Shown: positions 47,967 to 57,999 of the stretch, piece after piece
How positions within the stretch are numbered: position 1 is the stretch's first letter
Layout: the number at the start of each line of letters is the position of its first letter
Origin: Pseudomonas sp. Irchel 3H7
Lineage (GTDB): Bacteria > Pseudomonadota > Gammaproteobacteria > Pseudomonadales > Pseudomonadaceae
Length of the DNA stretch: 64,000 bases
Assembly: GCF_900187605.1 (NCBI RefSeq)
Contig: NZ_FYEA01000003.1
Location: 372,001-436,000 of the forward strand
Direction of reading: 5' to 3'
Notes under the pieces: model-generated
What the model saw: only the letters and a program-made list of their open reading frames with translations
The model's database searches: none
Told to the model about the DNA's origin: nothing
Made by a program: the position numbers and the translations under genes

Positions 47967-48788
47967 ATGTCGCGTTTTCTGGCTCCACTGTTTCTGCTCT
48001 GCCTGACTTTCAATGCCCACGCTGACAGTTACATCACCCGGCTGCTGAACAAACCGGTGCCGGGTGGCGTGGCAGTGGTTGATCTCGGCTCAGCCGCGCA
48101 GGCACCGAAAGCCACGTATCAAGGCAAACCGGTGCTGGTGGTGAAAGAGCAGAACAACTGGCTGGCGATTGTCGGCGTGCCGTTGACTGTGAAGCCGGGC
48201 GCGCAACAGATCAGCAGCGGCGGGCGCAATCTGCCGTTCACCGTGGGCAACAAGAAATACCCGGAACAGCGCATCACCCTGAAGAACAAGCAGCAAGTCA
48301 ATCCGGACCAGTCGAACCTCAAGCGCATCGAGGGTGAACTGGCCGAGCAGATCAAGGCCTACCGCAGCTTCAGCCCGAACACGCCGAGCAATCTGTTGCT
48401 GGACAAACCGGTCAACGGGCCGCTGTCGAGCAAGTTTGGCGTGCGTCGTTTCTTCAATGGTGAAGAGCGCAATCCGCATGCCGGCCTCGACTTCGCGGTG
48501 CCGGCGGGCACGCCGATCAAGACCCCGGCGGCGGGCAAGGTGATCCTCACCGGCAATTACTTCTTCAACGGCAACACAGTGTTTGTCGACCATGGGCAAG
48601 GCTTTATCAGCATGTTCTGCCACATGTCGAAGATTGATGTGAAGGTTGGCGATCAATTGGCGCGGGGCGCTGTGGTCGGCAAAGTTGGCATGACCGGCCG
48701 CGCGACCGGGCCGCACATGCACTGGAATGTCAGCCTGAATGATGCGCGGGTGGATCCGGCGATTTTCATTGGTGCGTTTCAACCTTAA
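47967..48788 (+). CDS. M23-family peptidoglycan peptidase (LytM type)
   Basis: A 273-aa protein with a signal peptide (MSRFLAPLFLLCLTFNAHA). The C-terminal M23 domain has HAGLDFAVPAGTPI (first zinc ligands), GNTVFVDHGQGF, HMSKIDVKVG and GPHMHWNV (HxH). All metal ligands look intact, so it is probably an active endopeptidase acting on peptidoglycan cross-links in the periplasm. It starts 3 bases after xseA ends, so the genes are co-transcribed. Confidence 0.9.
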   Translation: MSRFLAPLFLLCLTFNAHADSYITRLLNKPVPGGVAVVDLGSAAQAPKATYQGKPVLVVKEQNNWLAIVGVPLTVKPGAQQISSGGRNLPFTVGNKKYPEQRITLKNKQQVNPDQSNLKRIEGELAEQIKAYRSFSPNTPSNLLLDKPVNGPLSSKFGVRRFFNGEERNPHAGLDFAVPAGTPIKTPAAGKVILTGNYFFNGNTVFVDHGQGFISMFCHMSKIDVKVGDQLARGAVVGKVGMTGRATGPHMHWNVSLNDARVDPAIFIGAFQP

Positions 48789-48813
48789 AAAATAGAGCGA
48801 AGCTTAAGGCCTC

Positions 48814-48895
48814 ATCGCGAGCAGGCTCACTCCTACATTGGACTGGTGTTGTGAACACGATCAACTGTAGGAGTGAGCCTGCTCGCGATGGCGGC
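48814..48895. repeat. REP-like inverted pair (family B, copy 4)
   Basis: ATCGCGAGCAGGCTCACTCC (from 48814) faces GGAGTGAGCCTGCTCGCGAT ending near 48891, following the M23 gene by 25 bases. It may act as its terminator. Confidence 0.82.
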
Positions 48896-49085
48896 TTATG
48901 CTGTATTCAAACACCCCTGAGACCCCATCACCCCCGATTGCGCCCCAATCAAACCTCGCGCAAATATCACAACGATCAGCGATCTCCAGCGCAATAAAAT
49001 CCCGCCAAAACTCTCTTTCCGAGTATTCCTCTCAATTTTTTCCGACTGCTTGCCATCCTCTCCCCTCGCGGTTAGGGTTGAAGGC

Positions 49086-49163
49086 ATGAAAACCTCTCAC
49101 ACCCTCATTCAGCTTCGCCAGCACCGCAGCCTGTGCCTTGTCAGCGCACGACTGCCAGGCTGA
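49086..49163 (+). CDS. Possible short leader peptide upstream of leuA
   Basis: A 25-codon frame, [12 protein letters not shown]..., with AGGG 8 bases before the ATG, ends 90 bases upstream of leuA. It has five Leu codons, but they are spread out and no terminator hairpin with a T run lies between it and leuA. Attenuation is therefore not supported and translation is uncertain. Confidence 0.2.
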   Translation: MKTSHTLIQLRQHRSLCLVSARLPG

Positions 49164-49252
49164 ATCGCTGCGCCTCGTCCCACGCTTTTCCCAGAACATT
49201 CGTAACACCGGCAGGCCGCCTCTTTTCGGCCCAGACAATAAGGAATTTCCCG

Positions 49253-50932
49253 ATGAGCATGCTCAAAGATCCGTCTTCGAAATACCGCGCGTTTCCTGTC
49301 ATCAATCTGCCGGATCGCACCTGGCCGTCGAAAACCATCGACACCGCGCCGATCTGGTGCAGCTCCGACCTGCGCGACGGCAACCAGTCGCTGATCGAGC
49401 CGATGGACGCGGTGAAGAAGCTGCGCTTCTGGAAAACCCTCGTGCAAGTCGGCGTGAAGGAAATCGAAGCGTCGTTCCCGGCCGCTTCGCAAACCGACTT
49501 CGACTTCGTGCGTACCCTGATCGAAGAAGGCCACATCCCGGACGACACCACCATTCAGGTGCTGACCCAAGGCCGTGAAGACTTGATCGAGCGCACTTTC
49601 GAATCGCTGCGCGGCGCGAAGAAAGCCATCGTTCACCTGTACAACGCCACTTCGCCTTCTTTCCGTCGCATCGTCTTCAACCAGGACAAGGACGGCATCA
49701 AGGCCATCGCCGTGAACGCGGCCAAGCTGTTCGTCAAATACGCGGCGATGCAGCCGGACACCGAATGGACTTTCGAATACTCGCCGGAAACTTTCAGCGC
49801 CACCGAGCTGGAATTCGCCAAGGAAGTCTGTGACGCGGTGATCGAGGTGTGGAACCCGACGCCTGAGCACAAGATGATCCTCAACCTGCCCGCCACCGTT
49901 GAGTGCGCAACGCCGAATGTCTACGCCGACCAGATCGAGTGGTTCGGCCGCAACATCAACCGTCGTGACAGCGTGATCATCAGCCTGCACACCCACAACG
50001 ACCGTGGCACTGGCGTTGCGGCTACCGAACTGGGCCTGATGGCCGGCGCCGATCGCGTCGAAGGCTGCCTGTTCGGCAACGGCGAGCGTACCGGTAACGT
50101 CGACCTCGTCACCGTCGCACTGAACATGTACACCCAGGGTCTCGACCCGCAGCTGGACTTCTCCGACATCGACGGCGTGCGCAAAGTGGTCGAGGAGTGC
50201 AACCAGATTCAGGTTCACCCGCGTCACCCGTACGTAGGCGACCTGGTGCACACCGCATTCTCCGGCTCGCACCAGGATGCGATTCGCAAAGGCTTCACCC
50301 AGCAGAAACCAGACGCGCTTTGGGAAGTCCCGTACTTGCCGATCGACCCGGCCGACATTGGTCGCAGCTACGAGGCGGTGATTCGCGTCAACAGCCAGTC
50401 GGGCAAGGGCGGCATCGCTTACTTGCTGGAGCAGGAATACGGCATCAGCCTGCCACGTCGCATGCAGATCGAATTCAGCCAGGTCGTGCAGCGTGAAACC
50501 GACCGTCTCGGTCTGGAGATGACCGCCAAGCAGATCCACTCGCTGTTGATCAGCGAATACCTGCAAGCCAACACCCCGTACGCGCTGGTTAGCCATCGCC
50601 TGCAGGAAGAAAACGGCAACAGCGCCGTCGAAGTGGAAGTGGCCAGCAAAGGTCAGGGCGAAACCAACCTGCACTGGCGCGGCAAAGGTAACGGTGCGCT
50701 GGAAGCACTGGTCGCCGGCCTGCCGATTCCGGTGGAGATCATGGACTACAACGAGCACGCCATCGGCGCGGGCACCAACGCCAAGGCAGCGGCGTACATC
50801 GAACTGCGTGTGAACGGCGAACGTGCAGTGCACGGCGTGGGTATCGATGAAAACATCACCACCGCGAGCTTCAAGGCGCTGTTCAGCGCGTTGAACCGCT
50901 CGCTGAGCCAGCCTGAGGCGAAAGCAGCGTAA
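49253..50932 (+). CDS. leuA: 2-isopropylmalate synthase (long form)
   Basis: A 559-aa protein starting [15 protein letters not shown], with AAGGAAT upstream. The DRE-TIM barrel has [16 protein letters not shown], the metal site [15 protein letters not shown], and [12 protein letters not shown]; a regulatory domain follows (about 430-559). It condenses acetyl-CoA with 2-oxoisovalerate, the first committed step of leucine synthesis, and should be leucine-inhibited. The longer frame from 49133 lacks family residues. A strong terminator follows. Confidence 0.96.
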   Translation: MSMLKDPSSKYRAFPVINLPDRTWPSKTIDTAPIWCSSDLRDGNQSLIEPMDAVKKLRFWKTLVQVGVKEIEASFPAASQTDFDFVRTLIEEGHIPDDTTIQVLTQGREDLIERTFESLRGAKKAIVHLYNATSPSFRRIVFNQDKDGIKAIAVNAAKLFVKYAAMQPDTEWTFEYSPETFSATELEFAKEVCDAVIEVWNPTPEHKMILNLPATVECATPNVYADQIEWFGRNINRRDSVIISLHTHNDRGTGVAATELGLMAGADRVEGCLFGNGERTGNVDLVTVALNMYTQGLDPQLDFSDIDGVRKVVEECNQIQVHPRHPYVGDLVHTAFSGSHQDAIRKGFTQQKPDALWEVPYLPIDPADIGRSYEAVIRVNSQSGKGGIAYLLEQEYGISLPRRMQIEFSQVVQRETDRLGLEMTAKQIHSLLISEYLQANTPYALVSHRLQEENGNSAVEVEVASKGQGETNLHWRGKGNGALEALVAGLPIPVEIMDYNEHAIGAGTNAKAAAYIELRVNGERAVHGVGIDENITTASFKALFSALNRSLSQPEAKAA

Positions 50933-50949
50933 TCGACCGCTGAAATGCA

Positions 50950-50983
50950 AAAGGCCCCGGAGTGCGAACTCCGGGGCCTTTTT
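50950..50983 (+). terminator. leuA terminator
   Basis: AAAGGCCCCGGAGT (50950-50963) pairs with ACTCCGGGGCCTTT (50968-50981), loop GCGA, ending in a run of five T. Confidence 0.94.
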
Positions 50984-50992
50984 GTTGAAGAG

Positions 50993-51072
50993 CAAAAGAT
51001 CGCAGCCTTCGGCAGCTCCTACATTGTGATGTCGTACGCCATGTAGGAGCTGCCGAAGGCTGCGATCTTTTG
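50993..51072. repeat. REP-like inverted pair (family A, copy 5)
   Basis: CAAAAGATCGCAGCC... (50993-51023) faces its complement (51042-51072), between convergent leuA and the amidase gene. Confidence 0.85.
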
Positions 51073-51076
51073 CTTT

Positions 51077-51868
51077 TCAGGTGAACTCGAAGGTGTCGGC
51101 ATCCAGATTCGCCGGGAAACGCTCGCGATACGCCGCGAGCGGAGCCGCTTCCAGCACAGCCTTGAACACACCATCCGCCTCCCCCGCCGCCAGCAAGGTT
51201 TCCCCCTGGAAATCCAGCACCTGACTGTCTCCGGTATACGCGAAGCCCTTGCCGTCGGTGCCAACGCGGTTCACCGCCGCCACATAGCAAAGGTTCTCGA
51301 TCGCCCGAGCAGGCAACAGTCGGTTCCAGTGCAACCGTCGCGCCCCCGGCCAGTTGGCGGTGTACAGCAATAGATCGGTGTCCTGCGCATCGCGGCTCCA
51401 CACCGGAAAGCGCAGGTCGTAACAAATCAGCGGACGGATACGCCAGCCCTTGAGTTCGAACTGCACCTGACGTTCGCCAGGGGTGTAATGGTTGTGCTCG
51501 CCGGCCATGCGGAACAGGTGACGTTTGTCGTAATGCAGCACTTCACCGTCCGGCCGCGCCCACAGCAGGCGATTGCGATGGCTGCCGTCGCTGGCCTGAA
51601 TGATCACGCTGCCGGTAATGACTGCATTAAGCTTCGCCGCCTGAACCCGCAGCCATTTGCTGGTCGGGCCGTTCTCAGCTTCCGCGAGGGTTTCGGATTC
51701 CATGGAGAATCCGGTGGTGAACATTTCCGGCAGGATGATCAGATCCGCCCCGCGCGCCTGCTCCAGCAACAGCTCGAAATGCTCGAGGTTGGCCTGGCGG
51801 TCATGCCAGGCAAGGCTGGTCTGGATCAGCGCCAGGTTGAGATCGGGTAACGCACTCAGATCACGCAT
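51077..51868 (-). CDS. Nitrilase-superfamily omega-amidase (YafV-like)
   Basis: A 263-aa protein starting MRDLSALPDLNLALIQ. The catalytic triad is present: Glu in LPEMFTTGF, Lys in YDKRHLFRM and Cys in LICYDLRFP. YafV-type enzymes hydrolyse alpha-ketoglutaramate and alpha-ketosuccinamate, the deaminated products of glutamine and asparagine. The upstream gene, overlapping by 13 bases, is the matching transaminase, so the pair probably forms a glutamine transaminase/omega-amidase route. Confidence 0.85.
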   Translation of the reverse strand: MRDLSALPDLNLALIQTSLAWHDRQANLEHFELLLEQARGADLIILPEMFTTGFSMESETLAEAENGPTSKWLRVQAAKLNAVITGSVIIQASDGSHRNRLLWARPDGEVLHYDKRHLFRMAGEHNHYTPGERQVQFELKGWRIRPLICYDLRFPVWSRDAQDTDLLLYTANWPGARRLHWNRLLPARAIENLCYVAAVNRVGTDGKGFAYTGDSQVLDFQGETLLAAGEADGVFKAVLEAAPLAAYRERFPANLDADTFEFT

Positions 51869-53004
51869 AGTTTCGCCGCCGCTTCTCGCAGCGTCTCCTC
51901 GCGTTTGGCGAAGCACAGACGCACCAGGCGCTGGCCTTCGGGTGGATTCTGATAGAAGACCGACACCGGAATACTCGCCACGCCGTGCTCGCGGGTCATC
52001 CACATCGCCATCTCGACGTCGTTCAGGTCGGGGCGAATCTGCGAATAATCGACCAGTTGAAAATAGGTGCCGGTGACTCGGGTAAAACTGAAGCGCGACG
52101 GCGCCAGCAGATCGCAGAACAGATCGCGCTTGGCCTGATAGAAACCCGGCAATTCTTCGACGTGCTCCGGGTGTTCAGCCATGTAATCGGCTAGCGCGTA
52201 TTGCAACGGCGTAACGCCGCAGAAACTGACGTACTGGTGCACCTTGCGCAGCTCGGCCGTCAGCGCTGGCGGCGCGACGACGTAACCGGTTTTCCAGCCA
52301 GTGACGTGGTAGGTCTTGCCGAACGAACTGACCACGAAGGCGCGTTGATACAACTCTTCATGGGCGAGCACGCTAACGTGCGGTACGCCGTCAAATACCA
52401 GGTGTTCGTAGACTTCGTCGCTGATCAGATAAATGTCGCGACCACGGATCAATGCCGCCAGTTGATCCAGCTCGGCACGGCTGATCAATGCGCCGCTCGG
52501 GTTGTGCGGGGTGTTGATGACGATCATTTTCGTGCGCGGGCTCAGGGCCGCTGCAAGTTTGTCGAAATCGATGGAGAAGTCGTCCGGGTTCAGCTGCACA
52601 TGCACGCAACGACCGCCCGCCAACTCTGTGGCCGGCTCGTAGCTGTCGTAGCACGGATCGAACACGATGACTTCGTCGCCGCTGTGGATAACCGCCTGAA
52701 TCGCACAGAAGATCGCCTGGGTCGCGCCCGGCGTCACCGTCACTTCACTGTCAGCATTGACCTGCACGCCATAGCTGCGAGCGATTTTCGCTGCAATCTG
52801 TTCGCGCAGTGCCGGCAGGCCAGTCATCGGCGAATACTGATTGTGGCCACTGGCAATGTGTCTACCGACCGCATCACGCAACGCCTGCGGGCCGTCAAAA
52901 TCAGGAAAACCCTGGGACAGGTTGATCGCGCCGGTCTGCGCGGCGAGCTGAGACATCTGCGTGAAAATAGTGATGCCGACATTCGGCAGCTTGCTGGTGA
53001 TCAT
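51856..53004 (-). CDS. PLP-dependent aminotransferase, class I/II (YbdL-like)
   Basis: A 382-aa protein starting MITSKLPNVGITIFTQ, close to E. coli YbdL (386 aa). It has INLSQGFPDFDGP, NTPHNPSGALI, LISDEVYEHLVFDG and the PLP lysine in SSFGKTYHVTGWKTGY. YbdL/kynurenine-type enzymes transaminate methionine and glutamine. Its fusion-like overlap with omega-amidase supports glutamine-dependent transamination in methionine salvage. The longer frame from 53127 would read through the upstream repeat. Confidence 0.88.
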   Translation of the reverse strand: MITSKLPNVGITIFTQMSQLAAQTGAINLSQGFPDFDGPQALRDAVGRHIASGHNQYSPMTGLPALREQIAAKIARSYGVQVNADSEVTVTPGATQAIFCAIQAVIHSGDEVIVFDPCYDSYEPATELAGGRCVHVQLNPDDFSIDFDKLAAALSPRTKMIVINTPHNPSGALISRAELDQLAALIRGRDIYLISDEVYEHLVFDGVPHVSVLAHEELYQRAFVVSSFGKTYHVTGWKTGYVVAPPALTAELRKVHQYVSFCGVTPLQYALADYMAEHPEHVEELPGFYQAKRDLFCDLLAPSRFSFTRVTGTYFQLVDYSQIRPDLNDVEMAMWMTREHGVASIPVSVFYQNPPEGQRLVRLCFAKREETLREAAAKLCVI

Positions 53005-53078
53005 CGGGGGTTCCCTGCTCAACACCCGGCTCTGACGACGGCGCGGGAGAGCCCGAGGATAGCCCATCCGGCGCCCAT

Positions 53079-53103
53079 AAAAAAAGGGCGCCGGATGGCA
53101 CCC
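53079..53103 (-). terminator. der terminator
   Basis: On the minus strand, GGGTGCC (53103-53097) pairs with GGCGCCC (53092-53086, one G-U pair), followed by a run of seven T (53085-53079). A longer alternative stem uses CCATCCGGCGCCC with GGGCGCCGGATGG further downstream and competes with it. Confidence 0.7.
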
Positions 53104-53115
53104 TTCTCTCACGTT

Positions 53116-53225
53116 GATCGTTCCCACGCTCTGCGTGGGAATGCAGCCTTGGACGCTCTGCGTCCGCCGCTTATGTGACGCAGAGCGTCACGGAATACAT
53201 TCCCACGCGGAGCATGGGAACGATC
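53116..53225. repeat. Family C inverted element (copy 2)
   Basis: GATCGTTCCCACGCTC at 53116 faces TGGGAACGATC ending at 53225, with internal inverted GACGCTCTGCGTC units. It lies between der and its terminator and is related to 21512-21620. Confidence 0.8.
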
Positions 53226-53239
53226 AACAGCCAGCGACC

Positions 53240-54709
53240 TTATTTCTTGTCGCGGCGCTTCTTGTCAGCTTTCTTGTGGTGCGACATCAAACGACGCTTC
53301 TTGTTGACCTGGCGGTCGGTCAGCGTGGTCTTGTTGCCTTCGTACGGGTTCTCGCCGCCCTTGAACTCGATGCGGATCGGCGTACCGACCAGCTTCAGCA
53401 CACGACGGTAGGTGTTCTCGAGATAACGCACATACGACTTCGGCACTTTCTCGATCTGGTTACCGTGGATCACGATGATCGGCGGGTTCGCACCACCCAA
53501 GTGAGCGTAACGCAGCTTGATCCGGCGGTTGTTGACCATCGGCGGCGCGTGCTCGCCAACGGCGTCTTCGAGAATCTGGGTCAGACGGTTGGTCGGCCAG
53601 CGGGTGACCGCCGACTTGAACGAGTTCTGCACCGAAGCGTAGAGGTTGCCCACGCCAGTGCCGTGCAGGGCCGAGATGAAGTGGATGTCTGCGTAATCAA
53701 CGAAGAACAGACGACGCTGCAGCTCGACCTTCACATAGTCGCGCTCGCTCGGCGTCATGCCGTCCCACTTGTTGATCGCGATCACCAGCGCACGACCCGA
53801 TTCGATGGCAAAACCGAGCAGGTTGAGGTCGTGATCGACCACACCTTCGCGGGCGTCCATCACGAAGATCACTACGTTGGCGTCTTTGATCGCTTGGAGG
53901 GTTTTGACCACGGAGAATTTTTCGACTTCTTCGTGGATCTTGCCGCGCTTGCGCACACCAGCGGTGTCGATCAGCGTGTACTTCTCTTCATTGCGCTCGA
54001 ACGGAATGTAGATACTGTCACGCGTGGTGCCGGGCTGGTCATAAACGATAACCCGGTCTTCACCGAGCATGCGGTTGACCAAGGTCGACTTGCCGACGTT
54101 CGGACGACCGATGATGGCGATCTTGATCCCGTCTTTTTCGCTTGGGCCAGGAATGCGCTTGGCTTCCTCGCCTTCGGCAACGATCTCTTCTTCGCCTTCT
54201 TCCGGCTCTTCTTCGTCTCTCGGGAAATCACCCAGGGCGATTTCCAGCATCTGGGTGATGCCACGGCCGTGAGCACCGGCGATCGGGATCGCGTGGCCCA
54301 TACCCAGCGGAGCGAATTCAGCGCGGGCCATTTCCGGGTCGATGTTGTCGACCTTGTTGGCAACCACGTAGGAACGCTTGTTACGTTTGCGCAGGTGTTC
54401 GGCGATCATCTGGTCGGCGGCGGTGAAGCCGGCCTTGGCATCTACCAGGAACAGCACAACGTCTGCTTCTTCAATGGCCAGCAGCGACTGCTCGGCCATT
54501 TTTTCGTCCATACCGTGCTCGTCACCGGAGATACCGCCGGTGTCGACCAGAATGTAGGAACGCCCTTGCCACTTGGCCTCACCGTACTGGCGATCACGGG
54601 TCAGACCGGACAAGTCGCCGACGATGGCGTCACGAGTCCTGGTCAGGCGGTTGAACAAGGTGGACTTGCCGACGTTCGGTCGGCCCACCAGGGCGATTAC
54701 GGGAACCAT
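53240..54709 (-). CDS. der: Ribosome-associated GTPase Der (EngA)
   Basis: A 489-aa protein with two GTPase domains in tandem, the family hallmark: [13 protein letters not shown] near the N-terminus and [13 protein letters not shown] near residue 200, each with DTAG/DTGG and NKxD motifs ([15 protein letters not shown]). A KH-like C-terminus follows, ending in a basic tail ([11 protein letters not shown]). It acts in 50S ribosome assembly. The ATG at 54709 has a GGAG site; a GTG four codons earlier is rejected. Confidence 0.97.
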   Translation of the reverse strand: MVPVIALVGRPNVGKSTLFNRLTRTRDAIVGDLSGLTRDRQYGEAKWQGRSYILVDTGGISGDEHGMDEKMAEQSLLAIEEADVVLFLVDAKAGFTAADQMIAEHLRKRNKRSYVVANKVDNIDPEMARAEFAPLGMGHAIPIAGAHGRGITQMLEIALGDFPRDEEEPEEGEEEIVAEGEEAKRIPGPSEKDGIKIAIIGRPNVGKSTLVNRMLGEDRVIVYDQPGTTRDSIYIPFERNEEKYTLIDTAGVRKRGKIHEEVEKFSVVKTLQAIKDANVVIFVMDAREGVVDHDLNLLGFAIESGRALVIAINKWDGMTPSERDYVKVELQRRLFFVDYADIHFISALHGTGVGNLYASVQNSFKSAVTRWPTNRLTQILEDAVGEHAPPMVNNRRIKLRYAHLGGANPPIIVIHGNQIEKVPKSYVRYLENTYRRVLKLVGTPIRIEFKGGENPYEGNKTTLTDRQVNKKRRLMSHHKKADKKRRDKK

Positions 54710-54845
54710 GCGGCTCTCCACTTCGTTATTTCAGAAAATACAAAAGCCGCTGCGAGGCAGCGGCTGGTGCTCGGGGCAACGCCTGTTAGCGCTGCAAGCC
54801 CCATGAATCCGGGGCCGCCTGGGGGTTTAACCCCAAGCATAGTTG

Positions 54846-55997
54846 TTACTTGATGGTCAGGGCTTCCAGTTTGCCGCTGTTGCCATATACATAAATCGTG
54901 TCACCCACCACCAGCGGACGGGCACGCAGGCCGTCGCTGTCGATGCGCTCGCGGCCGACGAAACGACCGTCAACCTGACTCAGCAGGTGCAGATAACCTT
55001 CCAGGTCACCCACTGCAACATAGCTGGAGAACACTTCCGGAGCCGACAGTTGACGGCGGGCCAGCGAATCGTTGCTCCACAATGCTGTGGTCGAACGTTC
55101 GTCGACGCCTTCAACGGTGCCCGAGGACAGGCTTACGTAAACGCTGCCGAAACCCTGAGCGATACCGGCGTAGCTCGACGCATCGCGCTGCCAGAGTTGA
55201 CGACCGCTTTCCAGGTCCAGTGCCGCCACGCGACCCTGGTAGCTGGCAACGTACAGCGTACCGCCGGACAGCAGCAGACCGCCGTCGATGTCGACTACGC
55301 GCTCCAGCTCCGAACGACCTTGTGGAATCGCAATGCGTTGTTCCCAGACCGGCACGCCGTTGGAAATGTCCAGAGCGACCACTTTACCGGTCGACAGGCC
55401 AGCCACCGCGAGGCGGTTGGTGACCAGCGGAGCACTGGTGCCACGCAGGGTCAGTACGGCCGGCGTGCTGTCATACACCCAGCGCTGAGTACCGGTCGAT
55501 GCATCCAGACCGATCAGACGATCGTCCTGAGTCTGCACGACCACGACGTCGCCATTGTTGGCCGGCGGCGCGAGAACCTCGCTGTTGACGCGAGCACGCC
55601 ACTTCTCTTCACCGTTGCTGGTGTCCAGAGCAACGACTTCGCCGCGCAGCGTACCGATCAGAACCAGACCGTAGCCGACACCGACAGCGCCGGAGACAGG
55701 CAGCTCAAGATCCTGCTTCCATTTCACATCGCCATTGCCGCGATCCATGGCCATCACCACGCCAGTTACATCGGCGGCGTAGATGGTGTCACCGTCGATC
55801 GCCGGCACCAGCATGTTGTAGGTTTCGCCCTGACCGTCACCGATCGAACGACTCCACTGCTTGTGCAGGACCACTTCTTCTTTGAAGTCGGTCAGTTCAG
55901 CCGGTGGCAATTCTTTTTTGCTGTTGCTGCTGCAACCCGCGGCCAGAAGGGCCAGAGCCAGCAATGCTGCATGCTTCCAACGGATCACGTCACGCAT
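54846..55997 (-). CDS. bamB: Outer-membrane assembly factor BamB
   Basis: A 383-aa lipoprotein starting MRDVIRWKHAALLAL, with lipobox LLAAGC. The mature part is an eight-bladed beta-propeller with repeated Trp-containing strands (GDVKWKQDLELPVSG, GEEKWRARVNSEV, GTQRWVYDSTPAVL, GRQLWQRDAS). It supports BamA in inserting outer-membrane proteins. Its start overlaps the yfgM stop by 8 bases. The longer frame extends into yfgM. Confidence 0.96.
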   Translation of the reverse strand: MRDVIRWKHAALLALALLAAGCSSNSKKELPPAELTDFKEEVVLHKQWSRSIGDGQGETYNMLVPAIDGDTIYAADVTGVVMAMDRGNGDVKWKQDLELPVSGAVGVGYGLVLIGTLRGEVVALDTSNGEEKWRARVNSEVLAPPANNGDVVVVQTQDDRLIGLDASTGTQRWVYDSTPAVLTLRGTSAPLVTNRLAVAGLSTGKVVALDISNGVPVWEQRIAIPQGRSELERVVDIDGGLLLSGGTLYVASYQGRVAALDLESGRQLWQRDASSYAGIAQGFGSVYVSLSSGTVEGVDERSTTALWSNDSLARRQLSAPEVFSSYVAVGDLEGYLHLLSQVDGRFVGRERIDSDGLRARPLVVGDTIYVYGNSGKLEALTIK

Positions 55998-56631
55998 CCC
56001 CTTTGGCCAGGTCGTCGAGCTTGATTTGAAGGCCACCGACCGCCGCTTCATCCGACAGTGCCGCCTTGGCTTTTTGATACGCCTTGTTCGCGTCATCGGT
56101 ACGGCCCAGCTGTACCAGCAGGTCGCCCTTGAGTTCTTCGCGAGTGGCCAGGAACGCTTGGTCGGCATCGCCGTCGAGCAGTTTCAGGGCATCGTCAGCC
56201 TTGTTTTGCGCGCCGAGTACCTGCGCCAGACGCTGACGGGCGATTTCGCCCAGCGCCGGGTTGGCCGGTTTGTCGACGATGGCTTTCAGTTCGGTCGCGG
56301 CGTCATCCAGCTTGCCGCTGTCGACCGCCACTTTGGCGACGAACAGGCTGCCGTACTGCGCGTAGGCAGAACCGCCGAATTCGCTGTTGAGCTTACCGGC
56401 CAGGTCCGCAACGCGGGCGGCATCAGGCTTGCCGTCAGGCGTCAGCGTGGTTTCCAGCAGTTGCTGATAGAGCACCGAGGCGCCTTGCGACTGGTTGCTC
56501 TGATACTTGTGATAAGCCTGCCAGCCGAACACGATGACCAGCGCCAACAGGCCGCCGGTGACCAGAGGTTTGCCGTTGCGTGTCCACCAGTCCTTCAAAT
56601 CCGCCAACTGTTCGTCTTCGGTACTCGACAC
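55990..56631 (-). CDS. yfgM: YfgM-family tetratricopeptide protein
   Basis: A 213-aa protein with GTG start. One membrane helix near residues 20-38 (PLVTGGLLALVIVFGWQAY) places the rest in the periplasm; the C-terminal part consists of helical repeats (ARLAQVLGAQNKADDALKLL-like). YfgM partners with PpiD at the Sec translocon. It lies between hisS and bamB, the usual position. Confidence 0.92.
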   Translation of the reverse strand: MSSTEDEQLADLKDWWTRNGKPLVTGGLLALVIVFGWQAYHKYQSNQSQGASVLYQQLLETTLTPDGKPDAARVADLAGKLNSEFGGSAYAQYGSLFVAKVAVDSGKLDDAATELKAIVDKPANPALGEIARQRLAQVLGAQNKADDALKLLDGDADQAFLATREELKGDLLVQLGRTDDANKAYQKAKAALSDEAAVGGLQIKLDDLAKGDA

Positions 56632-56672
56632 CCCAATACTCCTTAATCGCTAAATCGGCTGTTTGGACAGCT

Positions 56673-57962
56673 TCAACCCTGCACGACGCAGGTGGCCAGG
56701 TGAGCGGCGAGCGCATCCCAGGCAATGCTTTGTTGTTCGCCCTGGCCACGCAGGGGTTTGAAACCTACCACTTGCTGGGCCATTTCGTCGTCACCGAGGA
56801 TCAGTGCGTACAGCGCACCGCTCTTGTCGGCCTTCTTGAATTGGCTTTTGAAGCTGCCAGCGCCGGCATTGACTTGCAGACGCAGGTTTGGAAGTTGATC
56901 GCGAACACGTTCAGCCAGAGCCAGACCAGCCAGCTCGGCTTCTTCACCGAAGGCACACAGATAGACATCAACCTGACGGGAGATTTCTTCCGGGATCTGC
57001 TCCAGGGTTTCCAGCATCAGCACCAGACGCTCGATGCCCATGGCGAAACCAACGCCGGTGGTCGGCTTGCCGCCCATCTGCTCGACCAGCCCGTCGTAAC
57101 GGCCGCCAGCGCAGACAGTGCCCTGGGCGCCGAGCTTGTCGGTGACCCATTCGAAAACGGTTTTGCTGTAGTAGTCGAGGCCACGCACCAGCTTCGGGTT
57201 GAGCACATATGGAATGCCGACAGCATCCAGACGCGCTTTCAAACCTTCGAAGTGCGTACGGGATTCGTCATCGAGGTAGTCGGCCATCTTCGGCGCATCG
57301 ACCAGCACCGCTTGAGTGTCGGCATTTTTCGTGTCGAGCACGCGCAGCGGGTTGGTTTTCAGGCGGCGCTGGCTGTCTTCATCGAGCTTGTCATGATGCG
57401 CCGAGAGGTACTCGACCAGCGCTTCACGATAGCGACCACGGGACTCGCTGGTGCCCAGACTGTTGAGTTCGAGTTTGACCGCATCACGAATACCCAGCTC
57501 GCCCCACAGGCGCCAGGTCATGATGATCAGCTCGGCGTCGATGTCCGGACCGTCGAGGTTGAATACCTCCAGGCCGATCTGGTGGAACTGGCGATAACGA
57601 CCTTTCTGCGGACGCTCGTGGCGGAACATCGGGCCGATGTACCAGAGTTTCTGCACCTGGCCGCCGCCGGTGATGCCGTGCTCAAGCACTGCACGCACGC
57701 ATGCAGCGGTGCCTTCCGGACGCAAGGTCAGAGAGTCGCCGTTGCGGTCTTCGAAGGTGTACATCTCTTTTTCGACGATGTCGGTCACTTCACCGATCGA
57801 GCGCTTGAACAGCTCGGTGAACTCGACGATCGGCATGCGGATCTGCTTGTAACCGTAGTTATCCAGCAGACGCGCAACAGTGCCCTCGAAATAACGCCAC
57901 AGCGGGGTCTGTTCGGGCAGGATGTCGTTCATGCCACGAATGGCTTGCAGAGACTTGCTCAC
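56673..57962 (-). CDS. hisS: Histidyl-tRNA synthetase
   Basis: A 429-aa class II synthetase with GTG start ([16 protein letters not shown]). Motif 1 is near [12 protein letters not shown]; motif 2 is [18 protein letters not shown]; the His-specific loops are [14 protein letters not shown] and [10 protein letters not shown]; motif 3 is [11 protein letters not shown]. The anticodon-binding domain forms the C-terminus. It charges tRNA-His and sits in the der-ispG operon. Confidence 0.98.
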   Translation of the reverse strand: MSKSLQAIRGMNDILPEQTPLWRYFEGTVARLLDNYGYKQIRMPIVEFTELFKRSIGEVTDIVEKEMYTFEDRNGDSLTLRPEGTAACVRAVLEHGITGGGQVQKLWYIGPMFRHERPQKGRYRQFHQIGLEVFNLDGPDIDAELIIMTWRLWGELGIRDAVKLELNSLGTSESRGRYREALVEYLSAHHDKLDEDSQRRLKTNPLRVLDTKNADTQAVLVDAPKMADYLDDESRTHFEGLKARLDAVGIPYVLNPKLVRGLDYYSKTVFEWVTDKLGAQGTVCAGGRYDGLVEQMGGKPTTGVGFAMGIERLVLMLETLEQIPEEISRQVDVYLCAFGEEAELAGLALAERVRDQLPNLRLQVNAGAGSFKSQFKKADKSGALYALILGDDEMAQQVVGFKPLRGQGEQQSIAWDALAAHLATCVVQG

Positions 57963-57999
57963 TTTAAATCCTTAAATTCGTTCGGCGCTTCGGTCAGGC

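Larger units (their letters stand above)
48789..49252. other. leuA upstream region
   Basis: 464 bases. The first 110 hold a REP pair. The rest is the leuA leader and promoter region, with a pyrimidine-rich segment near 49040-49070 and a 25-codon open frame at 49086-49163. A 63-codon minus frame at 48896-49087 has no supporting features. Confidence 0.5.

Noticed and set aside
48896..49087. 63-codon minus frame upstream of leuA
   Set aside because: No ribosome site, no recognisable features, and it starts in the leuA control region.
49109..50995. 628-codon minus-strand frame
   Set aside because: Shadow of leuA, with no start context or domains.
53114..54853. 579-codon plus-strand frame
   Set aside because: Shadow of der, beginning within a repeat element.
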